DNA from: G001797105 sp964528155 | GTDB taxonomy: Bacteria > Chloroflexota > Anaerolineae > Anaerolineales > E44-bin32 | NCBI GenBank assembly: GCA_964528155.1 | Contig: CAZGRL010000044.1 | Span: forward strand, 1 to 28,741 | Direction of reading: 5' to 3' | DNA: 28,741 nucleotides | Shown here: positions 21,445 to 28,741 of the stretch, piece after piece | Layout: the number at the start of each line of letters is the position of its first letter | How positions within the stretch are numbered: position 1 is the stretch's first letter | The notes under the pieces: generated by a model | The model's database searches: none | What the model saw: the letters and a program-made list of their open reading frames with translations, nothing else | What the model was told of the DNA's origin: nothing | Program-made: the position numbers and the translations under genes

Positions 21445-23577
21445 TCAAGGTCGGACAGCCAGCGTGTACGACAAGACGATGCCTGCGAAGAGCAGGCCGA
21501 TCACCAGGTAGAACTGAACCCGGCCGGTCTGGATCCAGCGCAGCCCACGTCCGCCGCGCTTGACACCTTCGCCGACCATGTCACCCGAACCGTTGATGAT
21601 CGGCAGGTCGATCGCGCTTCGCAAGAAGGCGCCCAAACGTAAGGCGAATCGGCCGACGGCGTGCAAGAATCCATCGATCACACCGCGATCGATCCAGCGA
21701 TAGGAGAAGGTCTCGGCGAACCAGTACGCCGGCCGGACGAACGCGAACCCGTAGAGTTCATCGAAATAGTACTTGCGCTGGACAACGGTATACAGCGCAC
21801 CCAGTGGTTTGACCAGCGGATCGGACGCACCTTGCCTCATCCGCCGATAGACAAGCCAACCGATAAGCAAGCCACCCAGGGCAACAGTGATCGAGGAAAG
21901 CACGGGGACGGCGTTGAAGCGGGTCGCCGCCGGCTCCTCGAGGAGTGTGCTGCCGACGAAGGCATGGAACCAATTGGGCAGCAAACCGCCCAGCAGCGGG
22001 AAATCCTCACCGATTCCCAGCCAACCGGCGCCGACGGCGAACACGGCCAGCACGATCAGCGGGATCGTCATCGTCGGCACAGACTCGGAAGCATGCTCGG
22101 CCGCTCCGCTGCGAGGCTTACCCAGAAAAGTGAGCGTGATCTGGCGGGCGGTGTAGAAGGCGGTCAACAAGGCGGCCAGGACCAGCGCTCCGAAGACCCA
22201 CACCTGCCCCGTCTGAAATGCGTGGCCGAGAATCTCATCTTTCGACCAGAAACCGGCCGTGACGAGCGGGAAACCCGAGAGCGCCAGGCCACCGGCGACG
22301 AACGTCCAGAAGGTGATCGGCATCTTGCGGCGCAGGCCGCCCATGATCATCATGTCGTTGGCGTCAACGTGCTCATGCGTCGCACGCGCTCCGTGCTCGA
22401 CACCGTGGATCACAGAGCCGGAGCCAAGGAACAGCAGCGCTTTGAAGAATGCGTGCGTGATCAGATGGAACGCGGCGGCGACGAAGGCGCCGATGCCGAC
22501 GGCGGCCACCATGTATCCGAGTTGCGAGATCGTCGAATAGGCCAGGACGCGCTTGATGTCGTTCTGCGTAACGGCGATCGTTGCGGCGAACAGGGCGGTG
22601 AAGGCCCCGACGGCAGCGATCACCCACATCGTTGGATTGAGGGCCTGGCCCTCGTGCCAGCCGGCGGTGATCAGTGGGAAGAAACGCAAGATCAGATACA
22701 CGCCAGCCGACACCATGGTGGCGGCGTGGATCATTGCCGACACAGGTGTAGGCCCTTCCATGGCGTCCGGCAGCCATACGTGCAGCGGCCACTGGGCCGA
22801 TTTCCCGACCGTCCCGAAAAAGAGCAGCAACCCGATCATGCCGGCGACCGACAGCCCGGCGATGACCGACGGCGTTCCGGCCAAGCGCGCCAGCACAGGC
22901 TCGGAGAAGATCACCCGGTAGCTGAGCGTCCCCGTCGATGAATACAGGTAGGCCAGACCGAGCAGCATGAAAACATCGCCGACGCGGGTGGTCATGAACG
23001 CTTTGACCATCGCCTTCCTGGCCGAGTCTTTGGCGTACCAGAAACCGATCAACAGGTACGAACACAGACCCATGATCTCCCAGCCAATGAACAGCGTGAG
23101 CAAGTTGTCGGAGACCACCAGGGTCAGCATTCCGAAGGCAAACAGAGAAATGAAGGCGAAGAAGCGCGCGTACATGGGCTCGATCCCGCCGGCTTTCGGC
23201 GGCAGCCCTGGTACGTCGTCCTGGCCTGCGGGATGTCCGAAATTGTGATAGCCGATGCTGTAGACGAAGATCGCCAGGCAGGTCCATGCGACAAAGAACA
23301 GGCTGACGGCGCCGAGAGGATCGATCAGCACGCCGACATGCAGGGCGGTCGTGCCGGTCGGGAGCCAGGCGATCGACGATGTGAATGGATTCTCGGCGAG
23401 ATGTTCGACAGCCAGGGCTCGGAAGAACACGGCCATCGCCAGCGCCCACGAGATCAGCATCGCTCCGACGGCGATCGTGTGACTGAGGCGGTTGTTTCGG
23501 CGCGCGAATAGCACGATCAAGAAGAAGGACACGATCGGCGGCAGCGGTGTGAGCCAGGTCATGATCTCGGGTTGCAT
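21445..23577 (-). CDS. nuoL: NADH-quinone oxidoreductase subunit L
   Basis: This 710-aa distal antiporter-like subunit of complex I carries the long lateral helix. Channel residues are present: E167 (FIGWEIMGLCSYLL), K259 (GTVGKSAQWPLHVWLPDAM), K342 (NDIKRVLAYSTISQLGYM) and K379 (HAFFKALLFLG). At 710 residues it is longer than the roughly 610-residue E. coli form. Extra length lies in the C-terminal third, after the GWLVYRRM segment, in a stretch with YYFDELYGFAFVRP and a final QTGRVQFYLVIG helix. GAGG lies four bases before the ATG. It starts 10 bp after nuoK. Confidence 0.95.
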   Translation of the reverse strand: MQPEIMTWLTPLPPIVSFFLIVLFARRNNRLSHTIAVGAMLISWALAMAVFFRALAVEHLAENPFTSSIAWLPTGTTALHVGVLIDPLGAVSLFFVAWTCLAIFVYSIGYHNFGHPAGQDDVPGLPPKAGGIEPMYARFFAFISLFAFGMLTLVVSDNLLTLFIGWEIMGLCSYLLIGFWYAKDSARKAMVKAFMTTRVGDVFMLLGLAYLYSSTGTLSYRVIFSEPVLARLAGTPSVIAGLSVAGMIGLLLFFGTVGKSAQWPLHVWLPDAMEGPTPVSAMIHAATMVSAGVYLILRFFPLITAGWHEGQALNPTMWVIAAVGAFTALFAATIAVTQNDIKRVLAYSTISQLGYMVAAVGIGAFVAAAFHLITHAFFKALLFLGSGSVIHGVEHGARATHEHVDANDMMIMGGLRRKMPITFWTFVAGGLALSGFPLVTAGFWSKDEILGHAFQTGQVWVFGALVLAALLTAFYTARQITLTFLGKPRSGAAEHASESVPTMTIPLIVLAVFAVGAGWLGIGEDFPLLGGLLPNWFHAFVGSTLLEEPAATRFNAVPVLSSITVALGGLLIGWLVYRRMRQGASDPLVKPLGALYTVVQRKYYFDELYGFAFVRPAYWFAETFSYRWIDRGVIDGFLHAVGRFALRLGAFLRSAIDLPIINGSGDMVGEGVKRGGRGLRWIQTGRVQFYLVIGLLFAGIVLSYTLAVRP

Positions 23578-23587
23578 GGTGCCTCGT

Positions 23588-23896
23588 CTACCACTTCAGC
23601 ATATCGATGTCTTCGGCCACGATGGTGTCGCGTTTCCGATAGATCGAGATGATCAACGCCAGACCGACGGCCGCCTCAGATGCCGCCACAGCGAAGACGA
23701 TAATGGCGAACGCCTGTCCAGCGATGAAAGCCGGCGTCAGGTACCGCCAGAATGCGACCAGATTGACGTTGACGGCGTTGAGCATGAGCTCGATACCCAT
23801 CAGGATGGCGACCGAATTACGCCGGGCCAGCGCTCCGTAGAGGCCGATGCAGAACAACGCCGCGGCGAAGATCAGATACCAGGATAGCGGGATCAC
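23588..23896 (-). CDS. nuoK: NADH-quinone oxidoreductase subunit K
   Basis: This 102-aa three-helix membrane subunit of complex I has both conserved glutamates of the proton path, E36 (MGIELMLNAVNVN) and E74 (AVAASEAAVGLAL). The start is GTG at 23896, overlapping the nuoJ stop as GTGA, with GAGG seven bases upstream. Length is normal for the family. Confidence 0.95.
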   Translation of the reverse strand: MIPLSWYLIFAAALFCIGLYGALARRNSVAILMGIELMLNAVNVNLVAFWRYLTPAFIAGQAFAIIVFAVAASEAAVGLALIISIYRKRDTIVAEDIDMLKW

Positions 23897-24432
23897 GAGT
23901 CAGCCTCGTCTTTGCCCGCAGGCTTCGGGGGCAAAGCGACGACGATGGCCCCGATCAACGCCGCCAGGAGCAAGACGGAGGCAGTCTCGAACGGCAGCAC
24001 GTACTGATCGAGCGAAACAAGGGACCGGCCGAGATCAGCCACCGTGTTCTCCGGGTTGCCCGGCAGCGGGGGCGCCATTCCGGTCAGGGATGGGATCTGG
24101 GTGAGCATGGCCAACAGCCCGCCGAAAAGCACCAGCGAGGCCAGCGCCGCGAGCCACCAGGTCCGCGTCACCTGAGGTCCGGTATCTGCAGTGACATGAC
24201 GCGTCAGCATGACCGCAAAGATGATCAGGATGGCGATAGCGCCGATGTAGACGGCGACTTGCACGACCGCCAGAAAGCCGGCATCGAGCAGGACGAAGAG
24301 CACGGTCACACCGGCCAACGCCAGGATCAGCCACAACGCGGCGTGGACCAGATTTGGACCGACGACCACCATGATGGCTGCGGCCAGTGTGACAGCTGCG
24401 GTAATCAGGAAGATCAACTGCAACACCGTCAT
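23893..24432 (-). CDS. nuoJ: NADH-quinone oxidoreductase subunit J
   Basis: This 179-aa membrane subunit of complex I has about five helices. The conserved third-helix region is visible as VQVAVYIGAIAILIIFAVML, preceded by ALWLILALAGVTVLFVLLDAGFLA in two overlapping blocks. TM3 of this family undergoes the pi-bulge change during turnover. The soluble tail is short (PPKPAGKDEADS). It overlaps nuoK by four bases. nuoI, which normally lies between nuoH and nuoJ, is absent: only 37 bp separate nuoH and nuoJ. Confidence 0.93.
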   Translation of the reverse strand: MTVLQLIFLITAAVTLAAAIMVVVGPNLVHAALWLILALAGVTVLFVLLDAGFLAVVQVAVYIGAIAILIIFAVMLTRHVTADTGPQVTRTWWLAALASLVLFGGLLAMLTQIPSLTGMAPPLPGNPENTVADLGRSLVSLDQYVLPFETASVLLLAALIGAIVVALPPKPAGKDEADS

Positions 24433-24469
24433 GTCCGTCTTCTTCTCCGAACCCGCGTAACTGGACAGG

Positions 24470-25669
24470 TCAGGCGGCTGCCTCGGCGGTCTTGTCGGCG
24501 CCTGTACGCTCCAGTCGGCGCCGAACCGAGCGTGCGTATGCGCCGATCAGCCACACCGTCGCCAATGCCAGCAGCACGTTAGCTCCAAGCAATGCGCCAG
24601 CGCGCCCCAAACCAACCTGCGCCGCCCATTTGTCGGCGACTGCGGTGACGACGACCACGGCCAGCGAGAGCGGGGTCAGGAACTTCCAGTTGAACGCGTT
24701 CAACTGGTCGATGCGCAGGCGCGGGAAGGAAAACCTGACCCACATTACGCCGAAGTAAACAACCGCCGTCTTTGCCAAAAAGTAGATCAACCCCAACAGC
24801 GGATACTTCTCCGCCAGCGGTCCTTGCCAGCCGCCCAAGAACAGGACAGCCGTCAGCGCGGCGATGGTGAAACCGTGGAAGAACTCTCCCAGATAGAACA
24901 TCCCGAACTTGAGCCCGCCGTACTCGATGTTGTACCCGGCGACGATCTCGGACTCGGCTTCCAACAGATCGAACGGCGCCTTGCCGGCCTCCGCCATCGA
25001 ACTGATGAAGAAGATCAGCGTCGCCAGCGGCGCCAAGACAATGTAGGGCACATTGGACTGGGCCTCGACGATGGCAGCCATCCCCATCGATCCCGACAGC
25101 AACGTCGGAACAAGCAAGGCCAGGACCATGGGAACCTCATATGAAACCAACTGGGCGACTGTGCGGAAAGCGCCCAGCAAGGCGTACTTGTTGTTCGAGG
25201 CCCAGCCGGCCATCATGATCGAGAGCGTTCCGATGGCCCCGACCGAGACGATGTACAGCACGCCGACGTTGATGTCGCTCCCAATCAACCGGGGAGCGAG
25301 AGGAATGACCGCCCACAAACCGATCACGGACATCACAGCCAGGACTGGAGCCAGATTGTAGACAACGACGTCGGCTCCGACGGGTGTGACGGTTTCCTTG
25401 GTGAGCAGCTTGAGGCCGTCGGCGATCGGTTGCAGGAGACCGTACGGCCCGACTCGATTGGGGCCCAACCGATCCTGGAAACGGGCCACGATCTTACGCT
25501 CGACCCAGGTGATCACTGCGCCGAGCGTCATGCAGATCGAGCCCAGCACGATCGCGGCGAACAGGCTGATCACCAGGTTTGCGGCGCTCAACTGCAGCCC
25601 CAACCGCGTCAACAACTCAAGCAATATCTGGCCGATCCAACCGAAGGGGTCGGCCAACACAACACCCAT
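24470..25669 (-). CDS. nuoH: NADH-quinone oxidoreductase subunit H
   Basis: This 399-aa membrane subunit of complex I forms most of the quinone chamber. The first cytoplasmic loop has VERKIVARFQDRLGPNRVG (56-74). The quinone-site loop has APFDLLEAESEIVAGYNIEY (231-250), with the acidic residues intact, so it should bind quinone and couple to proton transfer. GGAG lies six bases before the ATG. It directly follows nuoA; nuoB, C and D, which usually lie between, are missing. The 73-bp gap to nuoA holds a perfect hairpin. Confidence 0.96.
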   Translation of the reverse strand: MGVVLADPFGWIGQILLELLTRLGLQLSAANLVISLFAAIVLGSICMTLGAVITWVERKIVARFQDRLGPNRVGPYGLLQPIADGLKLLTKETVTPVGADVVVYNLAPVLAVMSVIGLWAVIPLAPRLIGSDINVGVLYIVSVGAIGTLSIMMAGWASNNKYALLGAFRTVAQLVSYEVPMVLALLVPTLLSGSMGMAAIVEAQSNVPYIVLAPLATLIFFISSMAEAGKAPFDLLEAESEIVAGYNIEYGGLKFGMFYLGEFFHGFTIAALTAVLFLGGWQGPLAEKYPLLGLIYFLAKTAVVYFGVMWVRFSFPRLRIDQLNAFNWKFLTPLSLAVVVVTAVADKWAAQVGLGRAGALLGANVLLALATVWLIGAYARSVRRRLERTGADKTAEAAA

Positions 25670-25694
25670 TTGTCACTCCGTCCGCGAATGAGCA

Positions 25695-25724
25695 AATGGC
25701 TGATGGTTTGTTACATCAGCCATT
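25695..25724 (-). promoter_or_regulatory. Perfect 11-bp hairpin between nuoA and nuoH
   Basis: AATGGCTGATG and CATCAGCCATT pair perfectly around an 8-base loop in the 73-bp nuoA-nuoH gap. It has no U tract. It may stabilise or process the nuoA end of the transcript, or mark the junction where nuoBCD would normally sit. Confidence 0.6.
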
Positions 25725-25742
25725 CGACGAAGCTCATCCTTA

Positions 25743-26099
25743 TCAGACCCATTCCAGGGCGCCCTTGCGCCAGGCATAGATCAGACCGGCGGCGAGGATG
25801 AGGATGAAGAGCACACCCTCCAACACCATGTAGAGGGGCATCAAGCTGTAGGCCGCCGCCCACGGGAAGAGAAACACGGCCTCAACGTCGAACACAACGA
25901 ACACAAGCGCAAAGATGTAATACTGAACCTTGAACTGGACCCAGGTGTCACCGACGGTTTCAACGCCGCACTCATACGTCGATTGTTTGATTGAATTGGG
26001 TTTATGGGGTGAGACCAGTGCCGCCAGGAGGATCGAGACAGCCGGAATGAGGAGGCCAATGGGAAGGAGAAGTGCCACGAAGATCCATTGATCAAGCAT
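25743..26099 (-). CDS. nuoA: NADH-quinone oxidoreductase subunit A
   Basis: This 118-aa three-helix membrane subunit of complex I has the conserved loop YECGVETVGDTWVQFKVQYY and the second-helix FVVFDVEAVFLFPWA with its acidic pair. The Cys of the TM1-2 loop, which reports the active/deactive state in mitochondria, is present. GGGAG lies five bases before the ATG. It is the first gene of the minus-strand respiratory block, downstream of a good promoter candidate. Confidence 0.95.
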   Translation of the reverse strand: MLDQWIFVALLLPIGLLIPAVSILLAALVSPHKPNSIKQSTYECGVETVGDTWVQFKVQYYIFALVFVVFDVEAVFLFPWAAAYSLMPLYMVLEGVLFILILAAGLIYAWRKGALEWV

Positions 26100-26170
26100 T
26101 CATGCTCCCTACAAAACGGGTCCGCCAGATTCGTTGGGGACGCCCGCGGTACCTGGTCCAGGTTCGAAAG

Positions 26171-26199
26171 AGTTTATCACGCCACCCGGCGAGCGTCAA
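26171..26199 (-). promoter_or_regulatory. Candidate promoter of the nuo operon
   Basis: On the minus strand TTGACG (26199-26194) and TAAACT (26176-26171) are exactly 17 bp apart, matching 5 of 6 and 4 of 6 consensus positions. The predicted leader before the nuoA ATG is about 65 bases. It is divergent from the FemX promoter in the same 274-bp intergenic region. Confidence 0.5.
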
Positions 26200-26358
26200 A
26201 AGCCGAAGCGGGTCGGCGAGGGTGTTCGAGAGCCTCATATGACTGCGTTTTGCCGGTCTTCTTAGCCTTGCAGGAGGGCCGATCCTCGAGAGACAGCCAC
26301 CAGCGTCCGTCCCCGAGTCGGGGGTGCATTCTACCACGGGGTCGCGCAGGAAGCCGGA

Positions 26359-26367
26359 TGGTATAAT
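26359..26367 (+). promoter_or_regulatory. Extended -10 promoter of the FemX pair, leaderless start
   Basis: TGG-TATAAT is a perfect extended -10 element with consensus hexamer at 26362-26367. No good -35 is seen, which extended -10 promoters tolerate. The usual start of transcription, seven bases downstream, falls on the G of the GTG start codon at 26374, so the mRNA is predicted to be leaderless. Confidence 0.6.
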
Positions 26368-26373
26368 GTCCGC

Positions 26374-27387
26374 GTGAGCCCCGGTGTACCGCCTCCCGAA
26401 TGGGAGGCGTTCCTCGCCCGGAACCCCCAAGCCCACCTGCTACAGACCGCCGCCTGGGGAGAGCTCAAGGCGCAATTCGGCTGGTCGGTGGAGCGAGTTC
26501 GCATCGGCAGTAGCGGGGCCCAAATCCTCTTCCGGGCGCTCCCTTTTGGATACAGACTGGCATACATCCCTCGTGGTCCGATCGGGGATTGGCTTCCCGA
26601 CCTTCTCCCTCAGATCGACGAGACATGCCGGGGAAAGCGCGCATTCGTGCTGATCGTCGAGCCGGACAGCACGCAGGACGCCTCCCTGGAGCACGCGCTG
26701 GCCCAGCACGGTTTTCGGCAGAGCCCACACCCGATCCAACCGCGTCGGTCTCTGATTGTCAGCCTCGATGGAGATGAAGAAGAGATACTGAATCGCATGC
26801 ACCAGAAAACGCGCTACAACATCCGACTCGCCTTGCGCAAAGGGATCGTCGTCCACACATCGGACAATGTTCCTGGTTTCACCAGGCTGCTGAGAGAGAC
26901 GGCGGCGCGTGATGGATTCGGAGCGCACACAGATGAATACTATGAGACCGCCTACCGTCTCTTCAAGGCGGGAGGTATGGTCGAGCTTCTGGTCGCTGAG
27001 TTTGACGGGCAGCCGCTGGCTGCGGTGATGGTTTTCGCCCACGGGAAGCGGGCCTGGTATCTCTATGGGGCTTCGACTGATCGCGAGCGAAATCGCATGC
27101 CGACCTACGCGCTTCAATGGGAAGCAATGCGCTGGGCCAAGGCGCGAGGCTGCGCGGAGTATGACCTGTGGGGAGTCCCGGACGCCGAGTCCGAAGTCCT
27201 CGAAGCCGGTTTCGAGACCCGCGCCGATGGCTTGTGGGGGGTGTACCGATTCAAGCGCGGATTCGGGGGAACGCTAACCCGTACGATCGGCGCCTGGGAT
27301 CGCGTGTACACGCCGACGCTGTTCCAGGCTTACCGTCTGTTCTCCCGCCTCACCCGAGGATCTGGCGAAGAGGGTCTTGGTGGCTGA
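26374..27387 (+). CDS. FemA/FemB/FemX-family peptidyltransferase (first of pair)
   Basis: This 337-aa cytoplasmic protein belongs to the FemABX family, which adds amino acids from aminoacyl-tRNA to the peptide of lipid-linked peptidoglycan precursors and so builds interpeptide bridges. It shows two GNAT-like halves: LLQTAAWGELKAQFGW near the N-terminus, the MHQKTRYNIRLALRKG block in the middle, and YLYGASTDRERNRMPTYALQ followed by YDLWGVPD in the second half. The long coiled-coil arm seen in staphylococcal Fem proteins is absent. The start is GTG at 26374 with no Shine-Dalgarno site; an extended -10 seven bases before it suggests a leaderless message. A second family member follows after three bases. 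Which residue it adds is not readable from sequence. Confidence 0.88.
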   Translation: MSPGVPPPEWEAFLARNPQAHLLQTAAWGELKAQFGWSVERVRIGSSGAQILFRALPFGYRLAYIPRGPIGDWLPDLLPQIDETCRGKRAFVLIVEPDSTQDASLEHALAQHGFRQSPHPIQPRRSLIVSLDGDEEEILNRMHQKTRYNIRLALRKGIVVHTSDNVPGFTRLLRETAARDGFGAHTDEYYETAYRLFKAGGMVELLVAEFDGQPLAAVMVFAHGKRAWYLYGASTDRERNRMPTYALQWEAMRWAKARGCAEYDLWGVPDAESEVLEAGFETRADGLWGVYRFKRGFGGTLTRTIGAWDRVYTPTLFQAYRLFSRLTRGSGEEGLGG

Positions 27388-27390
27388 AAC

Positions 27391-28506
27391 GTGTTGACCG
27401 CCCGCACCGTCACCGATCGTGAGGAGTGGAACCAGAGGATCGCCTCGATGCACGGCGGCCACCTGCTCCAATCCTGGGATTGGGGTGAGCTCAAGAGCAG
27501 GCACGGCTGGCTCGCGGAACGCATGGCCTGGGACGATTCACAAGGTCGGCCGGTGGCGGCAGTCCAGATCCTCAGTCGGCGAGTGACGATCCCGTTCCTG
27601 GGCATCACGCTCACCGTCCGCTATGCACCGCGCGGACCTTGTCTCGATTGGTCCGACGCCGCGAGCGTCGCCCTCGTCTTGCACGAACTGAAACGCCGGG
27701 CCAGGGACAGTGGGACCGTTCTCGTGAAAGTCGACCCTGAGGCGGGCGAGCCTGTGTCACAGGAGGAATCTCACGCGAGCGCGGCCGAATCCGCACCGGG
27801 AATGATCCCGCGGATACTCCTCGCGGCGGGATGGCGACAGTCGCCCGAACAGATCCAGTTCCGCAATACGATGGTGCTCGACCTGCGGGCTTCGGAGGAC
27901 GAGCTGTTGGCCGGGATGAAGCAGAAGACGCGCTACAACCTGCGACTGGCCGAGCGGCGCGGCGTCCAGGCTCGTCCTGCCCACGAAGGCGACTTTGAAG
28001 TTCTGTACAAGATGTACGCCGAGACCTCACTCCGAGACAAGTTTGCCATCCGCAGGTACGGATACTACGCCGACGCCTGGGGGAGCTTCCTTCGGGCCGG
28101 TATAGCGCAACCATTTCTGGCGGAGGTCGATGGCGAACCGGTGGCGGGGTTGATCGTCTACCGTTTCGGCAAGCGCGCCTGGTTCCTGTTCGGCATGTCG
28201 CGTGATCTCCACCGGGAGCGGATGCCCAACTACTTGTTGCAGTGGGAGGCGATCCGCTGGGCGCGCGCCAAGGGATGCGAGTCCTACGACTTGTGGGGAG
28301 CGCCGGACGAGTTGGAGCCTTCGGACCCGCTGTGGGGTGTCTACAAATTCAAGGAAGGCTTCGGCGCGCGCCTGGTCCAGGGCGTCGGCGCGTGGGACTA
28401 CAGCGTACGCCCCGGGCTGTACTGGATGCTCACCGCGTTCCTGCCGCGCCTGCTAACGCTGATGCGGCTGCGCGGCCGGTCTCAAACGCGCAGCGCCGTT
28501 GATTGA
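27391..28506 (+). CDS. FemA/FemB/FemX-family peptidyltransferase (second of pair)
   Basis: This 371-aa paralogue shares with the preceding gene LLQSWDWGELKSRHGW, MKQKTRYNLRLAERRG, FLFGMSRDLHRERMPNYLLQ, YDLWGAPDE and the C-terminal LWGVYKFKEGFG block. It has a longer insert around residues 100-150. The pair probably adds successive bridge residues, as Fem paralogues do in other bacteria, though one could act on another aminoacyl acceptor. GTG at 27391 lies three bases after the stop of the first gene, so it is translated by coupling; the ribosome-binding site is weak. The 3' end is complete in the window. Confidence 0.88.
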   Translation: MLTARTVTDREEWNQRIASMHGGHLLQSWDWGELKSRHGWLAERMAWDDSQGRPVAAVQILSRRVTIPFLGITLTVRYAPRGPCLDWSDAASVALVLHELKRRARDSGTVLVKVDPEAGEPVSQEESHASAAESAPGMIPRILLAAGWRQSPEQIQFRNTMVLDLRASEDELLAGMKQKTRYNLRLAERRGVQARPAHEGDFEVLYKMYAETSLRDKFAIRRYGYYADAWGSFLRAGIAQPFLAEVDGEPVAGLIVYRFGKRAWFLFGMSRDLHRERMPNYLLQWEAIRWARAKGCESYDLWGAPDELEPSDPLWGVYKFKEGFGARLVQGVGAWDYSVRPGLYWMLTAFLPRLLTLMRLRGRSQTRSAVD

Positions 28507-28615
28507 CATGAGGATTTCGACAAGGCCTTCCCGATGAACGTGCTGATGGATCTCCCGGCTTACGTTAAGACGATGCTCCATGATCGACCGGGCTCCTCCT
28601 CGATCGGGGCTCCGA

Positions 28616-28704
28616 CCTCACCCCCCTGCCCCCTCTCCGCCATCGGTCGCCCGAGTGGATATCACGCTCCAATGCCGGGGGAGGGGGACTGAGGGGGTGG
28701 GGGC
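28616..28704. repeat. C-rich/G-rich inverted repeat at the window end
   Basis: The left arm (28616-28638, ACCCCCCTGCCCCCTC core) pairs imperfectly with the right arm (28677-28704, GAGGGGGACTGAGGGGGT core) around a 38-base spacer. Such CCCTCACCCCC-type inverted repeats recur in intergenic regions of several phyla. No gene is supported in 28507-28741. Confidence 0.65.
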
Positions 28705-28741
28705 CATTGAGGAACATATATCGGCACTTCACGCAGTAACA

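Noticed and set aside
20278..22941. Long plus-strand open frames opposite nuoM and nuoL (364 and 426 codons)
   Set aside because: They are charged, low-complexity antisense shadows of well-supported membrane protein genes in high-GC DNA. No domain, ribosome-binding site or promoter supports them.
28534..28692. 52-codon plus-strand open frame after the FemX pair
   Set aside because: Its second half runs through the C/G-rich inverted repeat and it has no recognisable protein features.

Overview
The window looks like a metagenome-assembled scaffold from a GC-rich, probably monoderm bacterium, most likely Chloroflexota (Anaerolineae-like). This is inferred from the Thr-Pro-rich linkers on cohesin and dockerin proteins, a complex I operon with two NuoM genes, a paired FemX locus, frequent GTG/TTG starts, and an exactly 100-base run of N. 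I could not test it against a database. No rRNA, tRNA or CRISPR array was seen.

Layout. (1) 1-6308 is a small cohesin-dockerin locus. A membrane-anchored single-cohesin protein (+) faces two secreted enzymes (-), each ending in a dockerin: a LasA-type M23 peptidase with a LamG domain, and a subtilisin (S8). The four dockerin repeats carry the same recognition residues. (2) 6695-9479 is a two-gene operon: a conserved-looking unknown protein and a divergent SNF2-type ATPase with a degenerate Mrr-like domain. (3) 9480-10087 is a gene-free stretch holding the assembly gap and nested inverted repeats. (4) 10088-13836 holds a GT4 glycosyltransferase, a DedA-family membrane protein and a MurE-family ligase. 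(5) 13895-26099 is a long minus-strand respiratory block. In transcription order it reads nuoA, H, J, K, L, M, (four-helix-bundle gene), M, N, then atpI, B, E and a b-delta fusion. (6) 26374-28506 (+) is a tandem FemX pair, divergent from nuoA.

How it fits together. The respiratory block encodes every membrane subunit of complex I and of the ATP synthase Fo sector. It encodes none of the soluble subunits (NuoB-G and I; alpha, beta, gamma, epsilon), so genes appear sorted by membrane topology. The second NuoM lacks the channel lysine of TM7. The boundary between the two nuoM genes holds a four-helix-bundle gene flanked by inverted 7-bp repeat arrays, which looks like an insertion. MurE and the FemX pair concern peptidoglycan. 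The cohesin locus would display a peptidoglycan or protein hydrolase pair on the cell surface.

Strongest leads: the protease/peptidoglycan-hydrolase cohesin-dockerin system, the membrane-only nuo-atp cluster with a lysine-less NuoM, the repeat-flanked four-helix-bundle insertion, and the leaderless-looking FemX promoter.
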